A stretch of DNA of 64,000 bases from Ga0077555 sp963761475 (GTDB lineage Bacteria; Pseudomonadota; Alphaproteobacteria; Rhizobiales; Hyphomicrobiaceae): assembly GCA_963761475.1 (NCBI GenBank), contig CAVXGT010000015.1, forward strand, positions 310,001 through 374,000, in the 5' to 3' direction. Of this stretch, positions 17,914 to 27,173 are shown piece by piece. The position numbers and the translations under genes are program-made. Below the pieces are notes generated by a model. It searched no databases. It was given only the letters and a program-made list of their open reading frames with translations, and was not told the DNA's origin. How positions within the stretch are numbered: position 1 is the stretch's first letter; the number at the start of each line of letters is the position of its first letter.

Positions 17914-19707
17914 ATGAAACGCGCACACAAATTCGCCAGGGGCGTCCGGCGCGGTACTGCCGTGGCGGCATTCGCTCTGGCGGCGGCAGGCGTTCCGATC
18001 GTGATCGAATTCGGCGAGCCGAAAGGTTCTCTGCTCAGTCGATCGTTGAATGCGACCTCGCAACAAGCCGATGCCAGTGACGCCAAAGTACTGGCAAGCC
18101 CGGTGATGCTGAGCGACCGGGTGGCGCTGACCATCGACAGCGGACTGGTGTCACTGGGATCAGGGCAAGGCACCGACCCGACGGCGCCACGCCGGCTGAC
18201 GATCGATGAAGCCCGGCTTACGCTTGACCTCTCGAGGCCAGCCAGTGCGGTGGCTGGCGAAGCGGCGCAGGTGCGGTCACCGGTTGGCGACGAGATCTCG
18301 GGCTTCAAGTCCGGCGTGGTGAACATTCGCCGCGGTGCGCTCGTATTCATCACGCCTTCGGGCGGTCGGCACCTGGTAAAGGACGTTCAGGCGACCGTGA
18401 CGAAGGCCAGGGGCGACAGCTACAGGCTGCTGGGCAAGGGGCGCCTCAAGGGACAGCGAGTTTCGATCGAGGGTAGCTGGGCCGATCTGCCGGCGCGCGA
18501 TGGCGAGGCGCGAACCGCTTTGCGGCTGAAGATCGACTCGGCTTTGGCGACGACGACGTTCGATGGCACGCTGGCTGCTGCCACCAATAGCAGCAGTGCG
18601 GTGGCCACGACGCTGCCAGCACTTCTCGGGAACGCCGAGCTGCGCGTGCTTAACCTCAAAAAGCTGCTGGCCTGGACCGGACTTGGCGCCAATGCCGGCG
18701 AGCAACTGGAACGGGTGACAGTATCGGGGCCGGTGAGCTGGAACGCGTCGCGGGTGGCGTTCGCCAAAGCCCGGGTGGATGTCGATGGCAGCCTGGCGAC
18801 AGGGGCACTGACCTTCAGCCAGGCGGGGACGCGACCGATGGTCGACGGCACGCTGGCATTCAACGACCTCGATCTGCGGCGGGTTCTGGCGCTCGGCGGC
18901 GAGCGCTCCGGCGGCAACGGCAAGGCCAGCAAGGACGGCCGCTTCCTGTCGCTGTTCGATGCCGATCTCAGGCTCTCGGCATCGAAGTTCGTGTTGCCGT
19001 TCGTGGAAACTGGGCGGGGCGCACTCACGATCGCACTGAAAGGCGGGCGGCTCGAGGCCAACTTGGTCGACCTCGAGGTCGCCGGCGGCACGGCTGACGC
19101 GCAGTTCGCCGTCGACGTCAATCACACCGTGCCAGAGGCGAGCGTCAAACTGAAAGCCAAGACCATCGATCCGACCAGCGCGCTGGCAACAGCGCTGGTG
19201 AAGAGCCCGCTGACGGGGGCGACCCACATCTCGTTCGCAGGCACGGCCAATGGGGTGTCGGTCGGCGAGGCGCTGGCGCGGCTCGCGGGGCGGGGTGAAA
19301 TCGAGTTGGCTGGGCCGGGCAAGCTGGCGCTGGATGTTGCCGCTCTGGTGACGGCGGCGAAGGCGTCGCCAATCGTATCCTGGTCGGCCGCAGGCAACGG
19401 CAGCACGACGCTCGACAAGCTGAAGGCCAAGTTTCGCGTCATCAACGGTGCGGTGACCATCGAAGGCCTGCAGGCGCGCACAGGCAAGACGGAATTCATC
19501 GCATCGGGACGCGTCGACGTGCCGGGCCGGCTGATGGACATGAGCCTTGCCGCCGGCATCGCGGTGGTCCCTCATGGCGAGCCGCCGGAGACCTCCCACC
19601 AGGACCTGCTGGCCCTGCGCGGCACCTGGGACAGCCCGAGCATTTCAGTGGTGACGGCACCAGAGGGCGCCGCCAAAACGGTGAACCTGCTGTCGCCTGC
19701 CAACTGA
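17914..19707 (+). CDS. AsmA-family protein
   Basis: A 597-residue protein, probably anchored by an N-terminal hydrophobic segment (about residues 14-33) and otherwise periplasmic. The C-terminal 150 residues match the AsmA domain: A-G-R-G-E-I-E-L-A-G-P-G, then L-K-A-K-F-R-V-I-N-G-A-V-T-I-E and A-S-G-R-V-D-V-P-G-R-L-M-D-M. AsmA-like proteins form long beta-grooves linked to outer-membrane lipid homeostasis. The function here is not tested. I take ATG 17914, with a somewhat distant GGGGGAG at 17893-17899; an in-frame start at 17818 would add a poorly coded extension. Confidence 0.82.
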   Translation: MKRAHKFARGVRRGTAVAAFALAAAGVPIVIEFGEPKGSLLSRSLNATSQQADASDAKVLASPVMLSDRVALTIDSGLVSLGSGQGTDPTAPRRLTIDEARLTLDLSRPASAVAGEAAQVRSPVGDEISGFKSGVVNIRRGALVFITPSGGRHLVKDVQATVTKARGDSYRLLGKGRLKGQRVSIEGSWADLPARDGEARTALRLKIDSALATTTFDGTLAAATNSSSAVATTLPALLGNAELRVLNLKKLLAWTGLGANAGEQLERVTVSGPVSWNASRVAFAKARVDVDGSLATGALTFSQAGTRPMVDGTLAFNDLDLRRVLALGGERSGGNGKASKDGRFLSLFDADLRLSASKFVLPFVETGRGALTIALKGGRLEANLVDLEVAGGTADAQFAVDVNHTVPEASVKLKAKTIDPTSALATALVKSPLTGATHISFAGTANGVSVGEALARLAGRGEIELAGPGKLALDVAALVTAAKASPIVSWSAAGNGSTTLDKLKAKFRVINGAVTIEGLQARTGKTEFIASGRVDVPGRLMDMSLAAGIAVVPHGEPPETSHQDLLALRGTWDSPSISVVTAPEGAAKTVNLLSPAN

Positions 19708-19759
19708 GCGCGCGGTATATCCCTGTCTTCCGGCAAGCGCGAGCGCAGGTGAGCGCGCT

Positions 19760-20674
19760 CTACCGGGGCATCTCGGGCGGGACACTGGCGACGATGGAGC
19801 GATCCAGCGCCTCGTAGTCGTGGTAGCCGATCAGCTCGTAGAGGCGCTTTCTCGTCAACATGACGTCGAGCTGAGGCTCGGTGGTGTCGTCCGCCTTCAG
19901 CGCGGCATAGAAGGCCTCCATGGCCTTGGCCGCTATGCGCAGCGACGAGACCGGCCAGATGACGATGGCGACACCGGCCGCCTCGAGCGCTTTTGCCGTC
20001 TCGAGCTTGGTGCGGCCGAACTCGGTCATGTTGGCCATCACGGGTTTCGGCATGGCGGCGGCGAAGGCCTGGAACTGATCGATGGTGGTCAACGCATCTG
20101 GAAAAACGACGTCAGCGCCCGCTTCTGCGTAGAGGCGGCCTCGCCGGATGGCGCCGTCGAGACCTTCAGAAGCGGCAGAGTCGGTACGGGCGATGACCAC
20201 GAGATCACGGGCCGCCTGCCTGGCCGCGGCGATCTTGGCCGCCATCTGGCTCGCCGGGATCAGCGTCTTGTCATTCAGGTGGCCACACTTCTTGGGTAGC
20301 ACCTGATCCTCGATATGGACGGCAGCGGCGCCGGCGGCCTCGAGGTCGCGGACGAGGCGCATGGCGTTCAAGGCCTCGCCATAGCCGGTGTCACCGTCGA
20401 CGATCAGTGGCAGACCTGTGGCGCGGGCCAGGGAACGGACGACGAGCAGCAGCTCCTCCTGTGTAATCATGCCGAGATCGGGCAAGCCGAGGCTCGCCGT
20501 GACGGCACCGCCGGAGACATAGAGGGCGTCGAAGCCTGCTTCACGGGCGATCAGTCCGGCCAGGGCGTTGTGGGCGCCGGGCGCACGGACGATCCGGCCC
20601 GACTGCAGCATGCGGCGCAAACGGACACCGGCGGGCTCCGCCGTCTGCTTCTCGCCAACCAGCCAATCCGCCAT
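19760..20674 (-). CDS. isocitrate lyase/PEP mutase family, methylisocitrate-lyase-like
   Basis: A 304-residue TIM-barrel enzyme of the ICL/PEPM superfamily. V-D-G-D-T-G-Y-G carries the metal-binding Asp residues, H-I-E-D-Q follows, and P-K-K-C-G-H has the loop Cys used by lyases such as PrpB, which splits 2-methylisocitrate into pyruvate and succinate. A-R-T-D-S-A is also conserved. No prpC or prpD lies nearby, so it may be a paralogue acting on a related C4-C7 hydroxyacid or an oxaloacetate decarboxylase; I therefore give no symbol. GAGGAGA precedes ATG 20674. Confidence 0.85.
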   Translation of the reverse strand: MADWLVGEKQTAEPAGVRLRRMLQSGRIVRAPGAHNALAGLIAREAGFDALYVSGGAVTASLGLPDLGMITQEELLLVVRSLARATGLPLIVDGDTGYGEALNAMRLVRDLEAAGAAAVHIEDQVLPKKCGHLNDKTLIPASQMAAKIAAARQAARDLVVIARTDSAASEGLDGAIRRGRLYAEAGADVVFPDALTTIDQFQAFAAAMPKPVMANMTEFGRTKLETAKALEAAGVAIVIWPVSSLRIAAKAMEAFYAALKADDTTEPQLDVMLTRKRLYELIGYHDYEALDRSIVASVPPEMPR

Positions 20675-20928
20675 CGCCGTCTCCTCGCTCGGTTCGATCC
20701 AGCATCAGGCCAGGCAGCGACTTCTCGGCGCCGCACGGGCCAGGTCGCGTGCCTCATCGCGACATTTGCGTGGCTTAGCATCGCGTGGGCGGGCAATGAA
20801 AGCCAGATTGCCGTTGATGACCTGCTGAGGCCGACGCCGTCAGGGGGCTCGCAAGCCTAGCAACCGTCCCTTAAAGTCGGGCCTGGCGAAAACGCCCCGG
20901 ACGGCATCACCAGAGGCAGCGCACGGCC

Positions 20929-21828
20929 ATGACCACCCCAGTTATCGGATTGATCGGACTTGGTCTCATGGGCAGCGCCGCTTCGCGCCGGCTCAGTGAT
21001 CTCGGCTATACCCTCGTCGGACTGGATATCGATCCCGATCGCCTGAACGCTGCCGCGGCGTGGGGGGTGCAGGCGGCGCGGACGCCGGCCGAAGTGGGGG
21101 AGCGGGCGGACATCGTGCTCACCTCGCTGACACGGACGCAGGACCTGGCGCAAATTGTCGAAGGCGAGCACGGGCTGCTGTCATCGGCAAAGCTGGCGGG
21201 CAAGACGCTCTGCGATCTCTCCACGACCGAGATCGAGGAAACGCTGCGGCTGGCGGGGCGGCTCGAGCAGGTGGCCGGCATGGCGTTTGCCGACGCGCCG
21301 GTGTCGGGCGGGCCACCTGCTGCCTCGAGCGGCAGCCTCGCGATCATGGTCGGGGCGCGGGCGGAGACGTTTGCGAAGGTCGAGGGGCTGCTCGGGCAGC
21401 TCGGCAAGGCCACGCACATGGGCGGCGTTGGGGCGGGGCAGGCGACCAAGCTCGTCAACCAGGCGCTGGTGCTCACCAACTACTGCGTGATCGCAGAGGC
21501 GGTGCGACTAGCGGAAGCCTATGGCATCGATGCGCGACGGGTGCCGGAGGCGCTCGGCCAGGGGCATGCGGGCTCAAACCTGCTGCCCGTCCTGTTCGAG
21601 CGCATGATCGAGCGCGACTTTGCACCGCGCGGCTATGCCCGGCAAGTCTTGAAGGACCTGGAGATGCTGAACGATGCAGCCCACACGCGCGGCCTGGCGC
21701 TGCCGATGGCGGGGCAGGCGCTGACGCTCTACCGGCTGCTGGTGGCCGGCGGCAAATCCGAGCTCGATGGGGCTTCGATCGTGACGCTATGGCCGGAGCC
21801 GGCACAGAAGCCGCCGCATGCCGGTTGA
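20929..21828 (+). CDS. 3-hydroxyisobutyrate dehydrogenase-family oxidoreductase
   Basis: A 299-residue NAD(P)-dependent beta-hydroxyacid dehydrogenase. The Rossmann motif is G-L-I-G-L-G-L-M-G-S, the substrate motif is F-A-D-A-P-V-S-G-G-P, and the catalytic Lys lies in G-A-G-Q-A-T-K-L-V-N-Q. Family members act on 3-hydroxyisobutyrate, tartronate semialdehyde, 2-(hydroxymethyl)glutarate and similar acids. The gene is divergent from the methylisocitrate-lyase-like gene (254-nt gap), which may share a catabolic role. Substrate choice cannot be made from the sequence. Confidence 0.9.
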   Translation: MTTPVIGLIGLGLMGSAASRRLSDLGYTLVGLDIDPDRLNAAAAWGVQAARTPAEVGERADIVLTSLTRTQDLAQIVEGEHGLLSSAKLAGKTLCDLSTTEIEETLRLAGRLEQVAGMAFADAPVSGGPPAASSGSLAIMVGARAETFAKVEGLLGQLGKATHMGGVGAGQATKLVNQALVLTNYCVIAEAVRLAEAYGIDARRVPEALGQGHAGSNLLPVLFERMIERDFAPRGYARQVLKDLEMLNDAAHTRGLALPMAGQALTLYRLLVAGGKSELDGASIVTLWPEPAQKPPHAG

Positions 21829-22190
21829 CGCTGGGCGGGGGGCTTGGGAGTGGGGAGATGAGAGCGGAGAGCGGCATCAACTTGCGTGCTGCTTTTTCCA
21901 GCGAGGCGGCGACGGGCGTTGCGACGCCTCGCCGTTGAAGTGTCGCAGAGGTGCAGATCGGCCGCGCGGGGGTGACTTATTCATGAACTTGCGCCGTGGC
22001 TCGTTGACCGGATGAAGCGTTCTTGCCATTACTGCAACATAGCTTCCGTGGCAAAATCGTTCCCCAAAAGAGCCTTCCCGAGCATGCATGGATGCGACCG
22101 GTGCACCTGGAACCGATGCGGGCATCGCGCGATGCTCGGGCGTCATTGCGGTTGGCCACCGCGCAATCACGCAGAGCGATAGGAAAAGAC
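21829..22190. other. non-coding gap
   Basis: No supported gene. An open frame entering the following CDS from 22023 has no ribosome site. The region probably holds the promoter of the solute-binding protein gene; no clear motif is visible. Confidence 0.35.
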
Positions 22191-23882
22191 ATGCGGGCGA
22201 GGCGGTGGCTGGCGCAGGGAATGGCGCTCCTTTTCGGGGCGGTGCTCATTCCCGCGGGGCCGGCGCAAGTGCTCGCACAAGGCGCAGCGGAGCGCAGCGG
22301 CAACACTAGTGGCAACGAGGCTGGCGAAGACCAAAAACAACTGCAGGGGAAGGCGCGCGAAGGCGGGGCAGCGTCTGATGGCGTGGCAACGCCCGTCGCC
22401 AACCGGTTGATCATTGCCACCTCGACGTCATTCGACACTCTCGATCCGCATGTGGTGCTGGACACCTCGCGGACGACGCCGCAGCTCAATTTCTACGACG
22501 CCTTGTTCCGCTGGCAGGACAACCCGGTGCGGGTGGCGCCGTGGCTCGCCCAATCCTACACACTGTCGGAAGACGGCAAGGTGTTCCGCTTCACGCTGCG
22601 CAAGGATGTGCGCTTCCACGACGGCACCGAGATCAAGGCCAGCGACGTCGTCTACTCCGTCGAGCGCATCCTGGCGCTGAAACGCGGCGTGGCGCCCCTT
22701 CTCGCTGGCCTCGTCAACCCCGGCTCGACCAAGGCGATCGACGCCTCGACGGTGGAATTCAGCCTGTCGCGCCCTTCCTCGCTGTTCCTCACGCTGCTGC
22801 CCTCGGTGCAGGTGGTCAATGCCGCCCTGCTCAAGTCGCACGAGGTCAACAACGACTGGGGACGGGCATGGCTGGCCAGCAATGAAGCCGGCTCGGGACC
22901 CTATCAGCTGGTGCGCTTCAACAGCGGCTCGAACTTCGTCGCCCGCCGATCGGAGACGTACTGGAGCAATACGTGGGGCCGAAAGCCGATCGACGAGATC
23001 GAGATCCGCACGCTGTTTGACCCGGACGTGGCGATCGACAAGTTGATAAAAGGCGAGATCCACGTGGTGGACGGGCCGCTGCTGCCGCACCACAAGCGGC
23101 GGGTGAGAGCTGCCAAAGAGGTGGCTCTACTCGAGGACGAGGCTCCGCGCATCTTCGTTGGCCTGCTGAACTCGGCCAGAGAGACCCTGAAGACACCCGG
23201 CGTGCGCCAGATCATCGGACAGGCGTTCGACTACGACGCGTTCATGCGTTCCGCACTCGGGGCGGGCAGCACGCGCATCGCGCTGCCACTGCCGCCCGCG
23301 TTCGTCAGCCCGGCGCTGGCGGCCGCGACAGTGAGCCAACAGCTCGACCTCGAAGCCGCCAAGGGCGCGCTCGCAAAACTTAAGACGCCGATACGGGATT
23401 TGACCATAGGGGCCATTCTCGGCGATCCGCACTCCGAGCGCGCTGCAGCACTTATGGCGCAGGGACTGCTGCGGCTCGGAATCCAGCCGCGCATCATCAC
23501 CGAACCATGGCCCGCGGTTGCCCAACGCATGACCGACGAGAAGCAGATGTACGACATCCTGTTTCTGTGGCAGGGCGCGCGCTACCTCGACGCCAACAAC
23601 TGGGTCGGCGAAATGTATGACTGCGACCTGCTCGGAGCCGGCAACAGTAGCTGGTACTGCAACAAGGATGTGGACGTGCTGCTGAAGGAAGCGCGGACGT
23701 CGGCCGATGCGAAGGCGCGCAGTGCCGGCTACGAGAAGGCAGCTGCCAAGGTTGCCCAAGACAGCGGCGGCCTGTTCATCGCCTCCTCGCGGGCGACCGC
23801 GGCCTTCGCGCGCCGGCTCAAGGGCCTGAGATTCGCACCGATCGGAGAAACCTTCGAGTTGCGCATGCTTTCGATGGAGTAA
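22191..23882 (+). CDS. ABC transporter solute-binding protein, peptide/nickel family (SBP_bac_5)
   Basis: A 563-residue periplasmic binding protein of the DppA/OppA class. A signal peptide spans about residues 1-32 (M-R-A-R-R-W then a hydrophobic core ending V-L-A-Q). The mature N-terminus has a low-complexity linker before S-T-S-F-D-T-L-D-P-H, the usual family opening. F-R-F-T-L-R-K-D-V-R-F-H-D-G-T is the family signature. ATG 22191 is chosen because AGGA lies 6 nt upstream. No permease or ATPase genes are adjacent, so it is an orphan component here. Its ligand could be a peptide, opine or other metabolite. Confidence 0.88.
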   Translation: MRARRWLAQGMALLFGAVLIPAGPAQVLAQGAAERSGNTSGNEAGEDQKQLQGKAREGGAASDGVATPVANRLIIATSTSFDTLDPHVVLDTSRTTPQLNFYDALFRWQDNPVRVAPWLAQSYTLSEDGKVFRFTLRKDVRFHDGTEIKASDVVYSVERILALKRGVAPLLAGLVNPGSTKAIDASTVEFSLSRPSSLFLTLLPSVQVVNAALLKSHEVNNDWGRAWLASNEAGSGPYQLVRFNSGSNFVARRSETYWSNTWGRKPIDEIEIRTLFDPDVAIDKLIKGEIHVVDGPLLPHHKRRVRAAKEVALLEDEAPRIFVGLLNSARETLKTPGVRQIIGQAFDYDAFMRSALGAGSTRIALPLPPAFVSPALAAATVSQQLDLEAAKGALAKLKTPIRDLTIGAILGDPHSERAAALMAQGLLRLGIQPRIITEPWPAVAQRMTDEKQMYDILFLWQGARYLDANNWVGEMYDCDLLGAGNSSWYCNKDVDVLLKEARTSADAKARSAGYEKAAAKVAQDSGGLFIASSRATAAFARRLKGLRFAPIGETFELRMLSME

Positions 23883-23898
23883 GGCGGGCGGCCAACCT

Positions 23899-24771
23899 TC
23901 AAGCCGACTGCTGCCAGGCCTCGAACTCCGGGGCTTGCGCCCAGAAGCGGCGGGCTGCGGCTGAGACGGCCTCCGGATCGCCGCTGGTCAACAGCCTGGG
24001 TGGCGCGCCGGCAGCTTCGCCGGCGAGGGCGGTGCATCGATAAGACGGGTGGCGGTGGAGGTAGTCCTCGAGGCTATGGGCGACGACGTCGGCCTGGGCC
24101 AGCACGCGCGTGGCTGGCGGCAAATGGCGGCGGAACAGCGGCTCGATCAGCGGATAGTGGGTGCAGCCGAGGATGGCGCGATGGGGCGGGGTGGCGCCGG
24201 TGCGCTGGAGGGCTGCCGAGACGGCCGCTCGCACCATGGCGTCGAGTTCGTCCTCGGGCGCCCCCGCCTCGATGGCGCCGGCCAGTTCGGGGCACGCCTG
24301 CTGGACGACCTCGATGCGCGGGCAGCGCTTCAGGATCTCGTGGCGGAAGACGTCGGAGCCGACGGTGCGGCGCGTGGCGAAGACGGCGATGACGTCGCTG
24401 TTGTACTTCTGGGGATATTGCGGTGCGGTGACGCCCCAGGGGGTTTGGGTGGCCGCTTCGACGGTCGGGGCGACGACGCCAACGACGTTGCACATGCCCG
24501 CCCATGGACTTTTCGGCAACCATTGCTGCTGGAGCTGGCGCAGGGCAACGCAGGTGGCGGTATTGCAGGCCAGCACCACCAGCCTGCAGCCCTGGCGCAT
24601 CAGCGCCTCGACGCCGCGCCGGGTGAGCGCCACAATCTCATCGGAGGAGCGGTTGCCGTAGGGCGCCTTGCCGTGATCGCCCAGATAGACAAAGCGCTCA
24701 TCGGGGAAGCGCTCGACCAGAACGCGCAGCACCGTGAGGCCGCCATGGCCTGAATCGAAGAGTCCGATCAT
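23899..24771 (-). CDS. murI: glutamate racemase
   Basis: A 290-residue cofactor-independent racemase that makes D-glutamate for peptidoglycan. F-D-S-G-H-G-G-L-T-V opens the protein with catalytic-site Asp6. The two catalytic cysteines are Cys69 in L-A-C-N-T-A-T and Cys203 in L-G-C-T-H-Y-P. Y-L-G-D-H-G-K-A-P-Y-G is the substrate loop. His replaces the common Val/Ile in D-S-G-x-G-G, a small oddity. The stop is only 17 nt from the end of the convergent binding-protein gene. A tandem repeat array begins about 75 nt upstream of the start. Confidence 0.92.
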   Translation of the reverse strand: MIGLFDSGHGGLTVLRVLVERFPDERFVYLGDHGKAPYGNRSSDEIVALTRRGVEALMRQGCRLVVLACNTATCVALRQLQQQWLPKSPWAGMCNVVGVVAPTVEAATQTPWGVTAPQYPQKYNSDVIAVFATRRTVGSDVFRHEILKRCPRIEVVQQACPELAGAIEAGAPEDELDAMVRAAVSAALQRTGATPPHRAILGCTHYPLIEPLFRRHLPPATRVLAQADVVAHSLEDYLHRHPSYRCTALAGEAAGAPPRLLTSGDPEAVSAAARRFWAQAPEFEAWQQSA

Positions 24772-24847
24772 GTCCGCCTGCCTTGCGAGCCGGCCCCCAG
24801 ATTACATGGAGTCGCCCCAACGCAAGCCTGGGACAAAACCGCCGTGT

Positions 24848-25398
24848 TTTCGCTCACGGCGCGTATCGCGCTGCAAAGAGGCAGCGCTGCGCCTCCGCGG
24901 GGGCGCCGCTAAGCGGCGGGCCGCGGTCGCGGCCTTCGCCAGCGGGCGAAGTTTCGCCCGCTGGCGCTTGGTGTTTCGCTCACGGCGCGTATCGCGCTGC
25001 AAAGAGGCAGCGCTGCGCCTCCGCGGGGGCGCCGCTAAGCGGCGGGCCGCGGTCGCGGCCTTCGCCAGCGGGCGAAGTTTCGCCCGCTGGCGCTTGGTGT
25101 TTCGCTCACGGCGCGTATCGCGCTGCAAAGAGGCAGCGCTGCGCCTCCGCGAGGGCGCCGCAACGCGGCGGGCCGCCGTCGCGGCCTTCGCCAACGGGCG
25201 AAGTTTCGCCAGCTGGCGCTGTTTTTTTCGCTCACGGCGCGTACCGCGCTGCCGAGGGGCAGCGCTGCGCCTCCGCGGGGGCGCCGCTAAGCGGCGGGCC
25301 GCGGTCGCGGCCTTCGCCAACGGGCGAAGTTTCGCCAGCTGGCGCTGTTTTTTTCGCTCACGGCGCGTACCGCGCTGCCGAGGGGCAGCGCTGCGCCT
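24848..25398 (+). repeat. tandem array of a 126-bp hairpin repeat (4 full, 1 partial)
   Basis: Units start at 24848, 24974, 25100, 25226 and 25352, an exact 126-bp period. The fifth breaks off near 25398. Each unit has a conserved GC-rich head and ends in a hairpin: left arm gccagcgggcgaa, short gt loop, right arm ttcgcccgctggc in units 1-2. Units 3-4 have a partly mismatched version. Because 126 is a multiple of three, long open frames run through the array on both strands, but I regard these as by-products. Confidence 0.93.
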
Positions 25399-25766
25399 TT
25401 TATGCGTTGCGCCTTCGGATGCCCACTCCGCATTCCGCGCGTGGACACATGAGCGCTGCGGGCAGCCGCGAGGGGCGTAGGTTGGGTTAGCCGGCCACAT
25501 CCGAGCAAGATGCGAAGGCATGCGATCCGGCGCAACCAAACACGGGTTTGTGGGAGGGCGCCGTTGGGTTACGCGCGGGTCTCCATCCGTGCCTACCGTA
25601 ATCCACCCGGCCGATGCTAACCCAACCTACGGCTACGGCTAGAGGCGCCTTCGGATGCCCACTCGTTTGGTTGGACCTTCGGTTGCCCACAAGCAACCGG
25701 CCCCGCATCCGGCGCGTCGTTCTCGTTGCGCCTTCGGATGCCCGCTGCGCATCCGGCGCAGGGGGC
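25399..25766. other. sequence between two repeat blocks
   Basis: No gene is recognised. A short phrase, gcgccttcggatgcccactc or a close variant, occurs near 25408, 25648 and 25731, so this is also repeat-derived DNA. A phrase like ggttgggtta/taacccaacc at about 25480 and 25616 forms a loose inverted pair. Confidence 0.4.
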
Positions 25767-25961
25767 GCCGCTAAGCGGCGGGCCGCGGTCGCGGCCTTCG
25801 CCAGCGGGCGAAGTTTCGCCCGCTGGCGCTTGGTGTTTCGCTCACGGCGCGTATCGCGCTGCAAAGAGGCAGCGCTGCGCCTCCGCGGGGGCGCCGCTAA
25901 GCGGCGGGCCGCGGTCGCGGCCTTCGCCAACGGGCGAAGTTTCGCCCGTTGGCGCTTGGTG
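25767..25961 (+). repeat. second block of the 126-bp hairpin repeat
   Basis: A partial unit (from ggggcgccgctaagcgg) is followed by a full unit at 25836-25961. The terminal hairpin of the full unit reads gccaacgggcgaa / ttcgcccgttggc, perfectly paired but with an A-T pair where the first array has G-C. This is a compensatory change that points to a selected structure. Confidence 0.9.
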
Positions 25962-26054
25962 GGTGGGCGATTTGGCCGGCTTGGGTTGGCGGTGATTGTT
26001 TTCGCTCTGGGTGTGTCGCGGACGGCCGGGGGCGCGAGGCTGGCTGAACATGAA

Positions 26055-26091
26055 AACGCCTCCCATCCGGCCTGGCCGAAGGGGAGGCGTT
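26055..26091 (-). terminator. intrinsic terminator behind fabI
   Basis: Arms aacgcctccc (26055-26064) and gggaggcgtt (26082-26091) form a 10-bp stem. On the minus strand it is followed by TTTT, 36 nt after the fabI stop. Confidence 0.8.
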
Positions 26092-26127
26092 CGCTAAAGC
26101 GATCGTAGGCGCGGCGCGGAGCCGGAG

Positions 26128-26997
26128 CTATTCGGCGGCCTCGCTGGTGCCCTTGCCAATCGTGGCGGTCTGGGCGTCGTGGGCTTTCAGGGCGTCGAGG
26201 GTCGGCATCGACACGGCGTTGTAGCCGCAGTCGACATAGTGGGTTTCGCCCGTCACGGCGCCCGCCAGATCCGACAGCAGATAGAGGGCGGCGCCGCCAA
26301 CCTCGTCCAGCGTTGGCGTGCGCTTCAGAGGTGCGGTGTCACCCTGGTAGTTGAAGATGATGCGGGCATCGGAAATGCCGGCGCCGGCAAGCGTCCGCAT
26401 GGGACCGGCGGAGAGCGCATTGACGCGGATGCCCTGGGGTCCGAAGTCGGCCGCGAGATAGCGCACGGAGGCCTCGAGGGCCGCCTTGGCGACGCCCATG
26501 ACGTTGTAGGAGGGCACGACGCGCTGCGAGCCGCCATAGGTGAGCGTGAGCATCGAGCCGCCATTCTTCATGAGCGGGGCGGCACGCTTGGCGATCTCCG
26601 TGAACGAGAAGCACGAGATCAGCATCGTATTGGTGAAGTTCTCGCGGGAGGTATCGGAGTAGCGACCGACGAGCTCGCGACGATCGGAGAAGGCCAGGGC
26701 GTGGACGATGAAATCGAGGCCGCCCCAGGTTTTCTCGATCTCGGCGAAGACGTTGTCGACGCTGGCGAGGTCGGCGACGTCGCAGGAGACGATAACGTCG
26801 GAGCCCACCAATTCAGCCAGCGGCACGGCACGGCGGCCGAACTGCTCGCCCTGGTAGGTAAACGCGAGCTTGGCGCCGTGGTTGGCGCACGCCCTGGCGA
26901 TGCCCCAAGCGATCGAGCGCTCGTTGGCAACCCCCATCACGAGGCCGCGCTTGCCGGCCAGGAGAGGTGCAGGCTGTGTGATGTCCTTCTGGGTCAT
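26128..26997 (-). CDS. fabI: enoyl-[acyl-carrier-protein] reductase
   Basis: A 289-residue short-chain dehydrogenase-fold enzyme that reduces enoyl-ACP with NADH in fatty acid elongation. FabI features: G-V-A-N-E-R-S-I-A-W-G-I-A (nucleotide binding, with the FabI-specific spacing), the Y-x6-K active site in S-Y-N-V-M-G-V-A-K-A-A-L, and L-S-A-G-P-M-R-T-L. I take the start at 26997 (M-T-Q-K-D); a longer frame to 27090 adds an unlikely leader. It is the last gene of a fabA-fabB-fabI run and is followed by an intrinsic terminator. Confidence 0.93.
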   Translation of the reverse strand: MTQKDITQPAPLLAGKRGLVMGVANERSIAWGIARACANHGAKLAFTYQGEQFGRRAVPLAELVGSDVIVSCDVADLASVDNVFAEIEKTWGGLDFIVHALAFSDRRELVGRYSDTSRENFTNTMLISCFSFTEIAKRAAPLMKNGGSMLTLTYGGSQRVVPSYNVMGVAKAALEASVRYLAADFGPQGIRVNALSAGPMRTLAGAGISDARIIFNYQGDTAPLKRTPTLDEVGGAALYLLSDLAGAVTGETHYVDCGYNAVSMPTLDALKAHDAQTATIGKGTSEAAE

Positions 26998-27173
26998 GAG
27001 CGTTCCCAATCTGGCGCGTCCCTGTTGTCCTACCACCTCGAGCCAGGCACTTCCCGAGCCCTTAAGTTTAACTGTGCCCCAGTGCTGCATACCTGCTGCC
27101 GCCTCTTGCCCGCGATCGGTTTCCGTCGTCCGGGCAAGAATTCAGCGCGCCGCAGCTCTCTTGCAGCTCCGCG

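Noticed and set aside
24848..25398. Possible CRISPR array
   Set aside because: The repeat is continuous with a 126-bp period and no unique spacers, and no cas genes are present.
24734..25539. Long open frames on both strands through the tandem repeats
   Set aside because: The 126-bp unit is a multiple of three, so frames stay open by construction. There is no ribosome site, and the same DNA occurs as single intergenic copies elsewhere.
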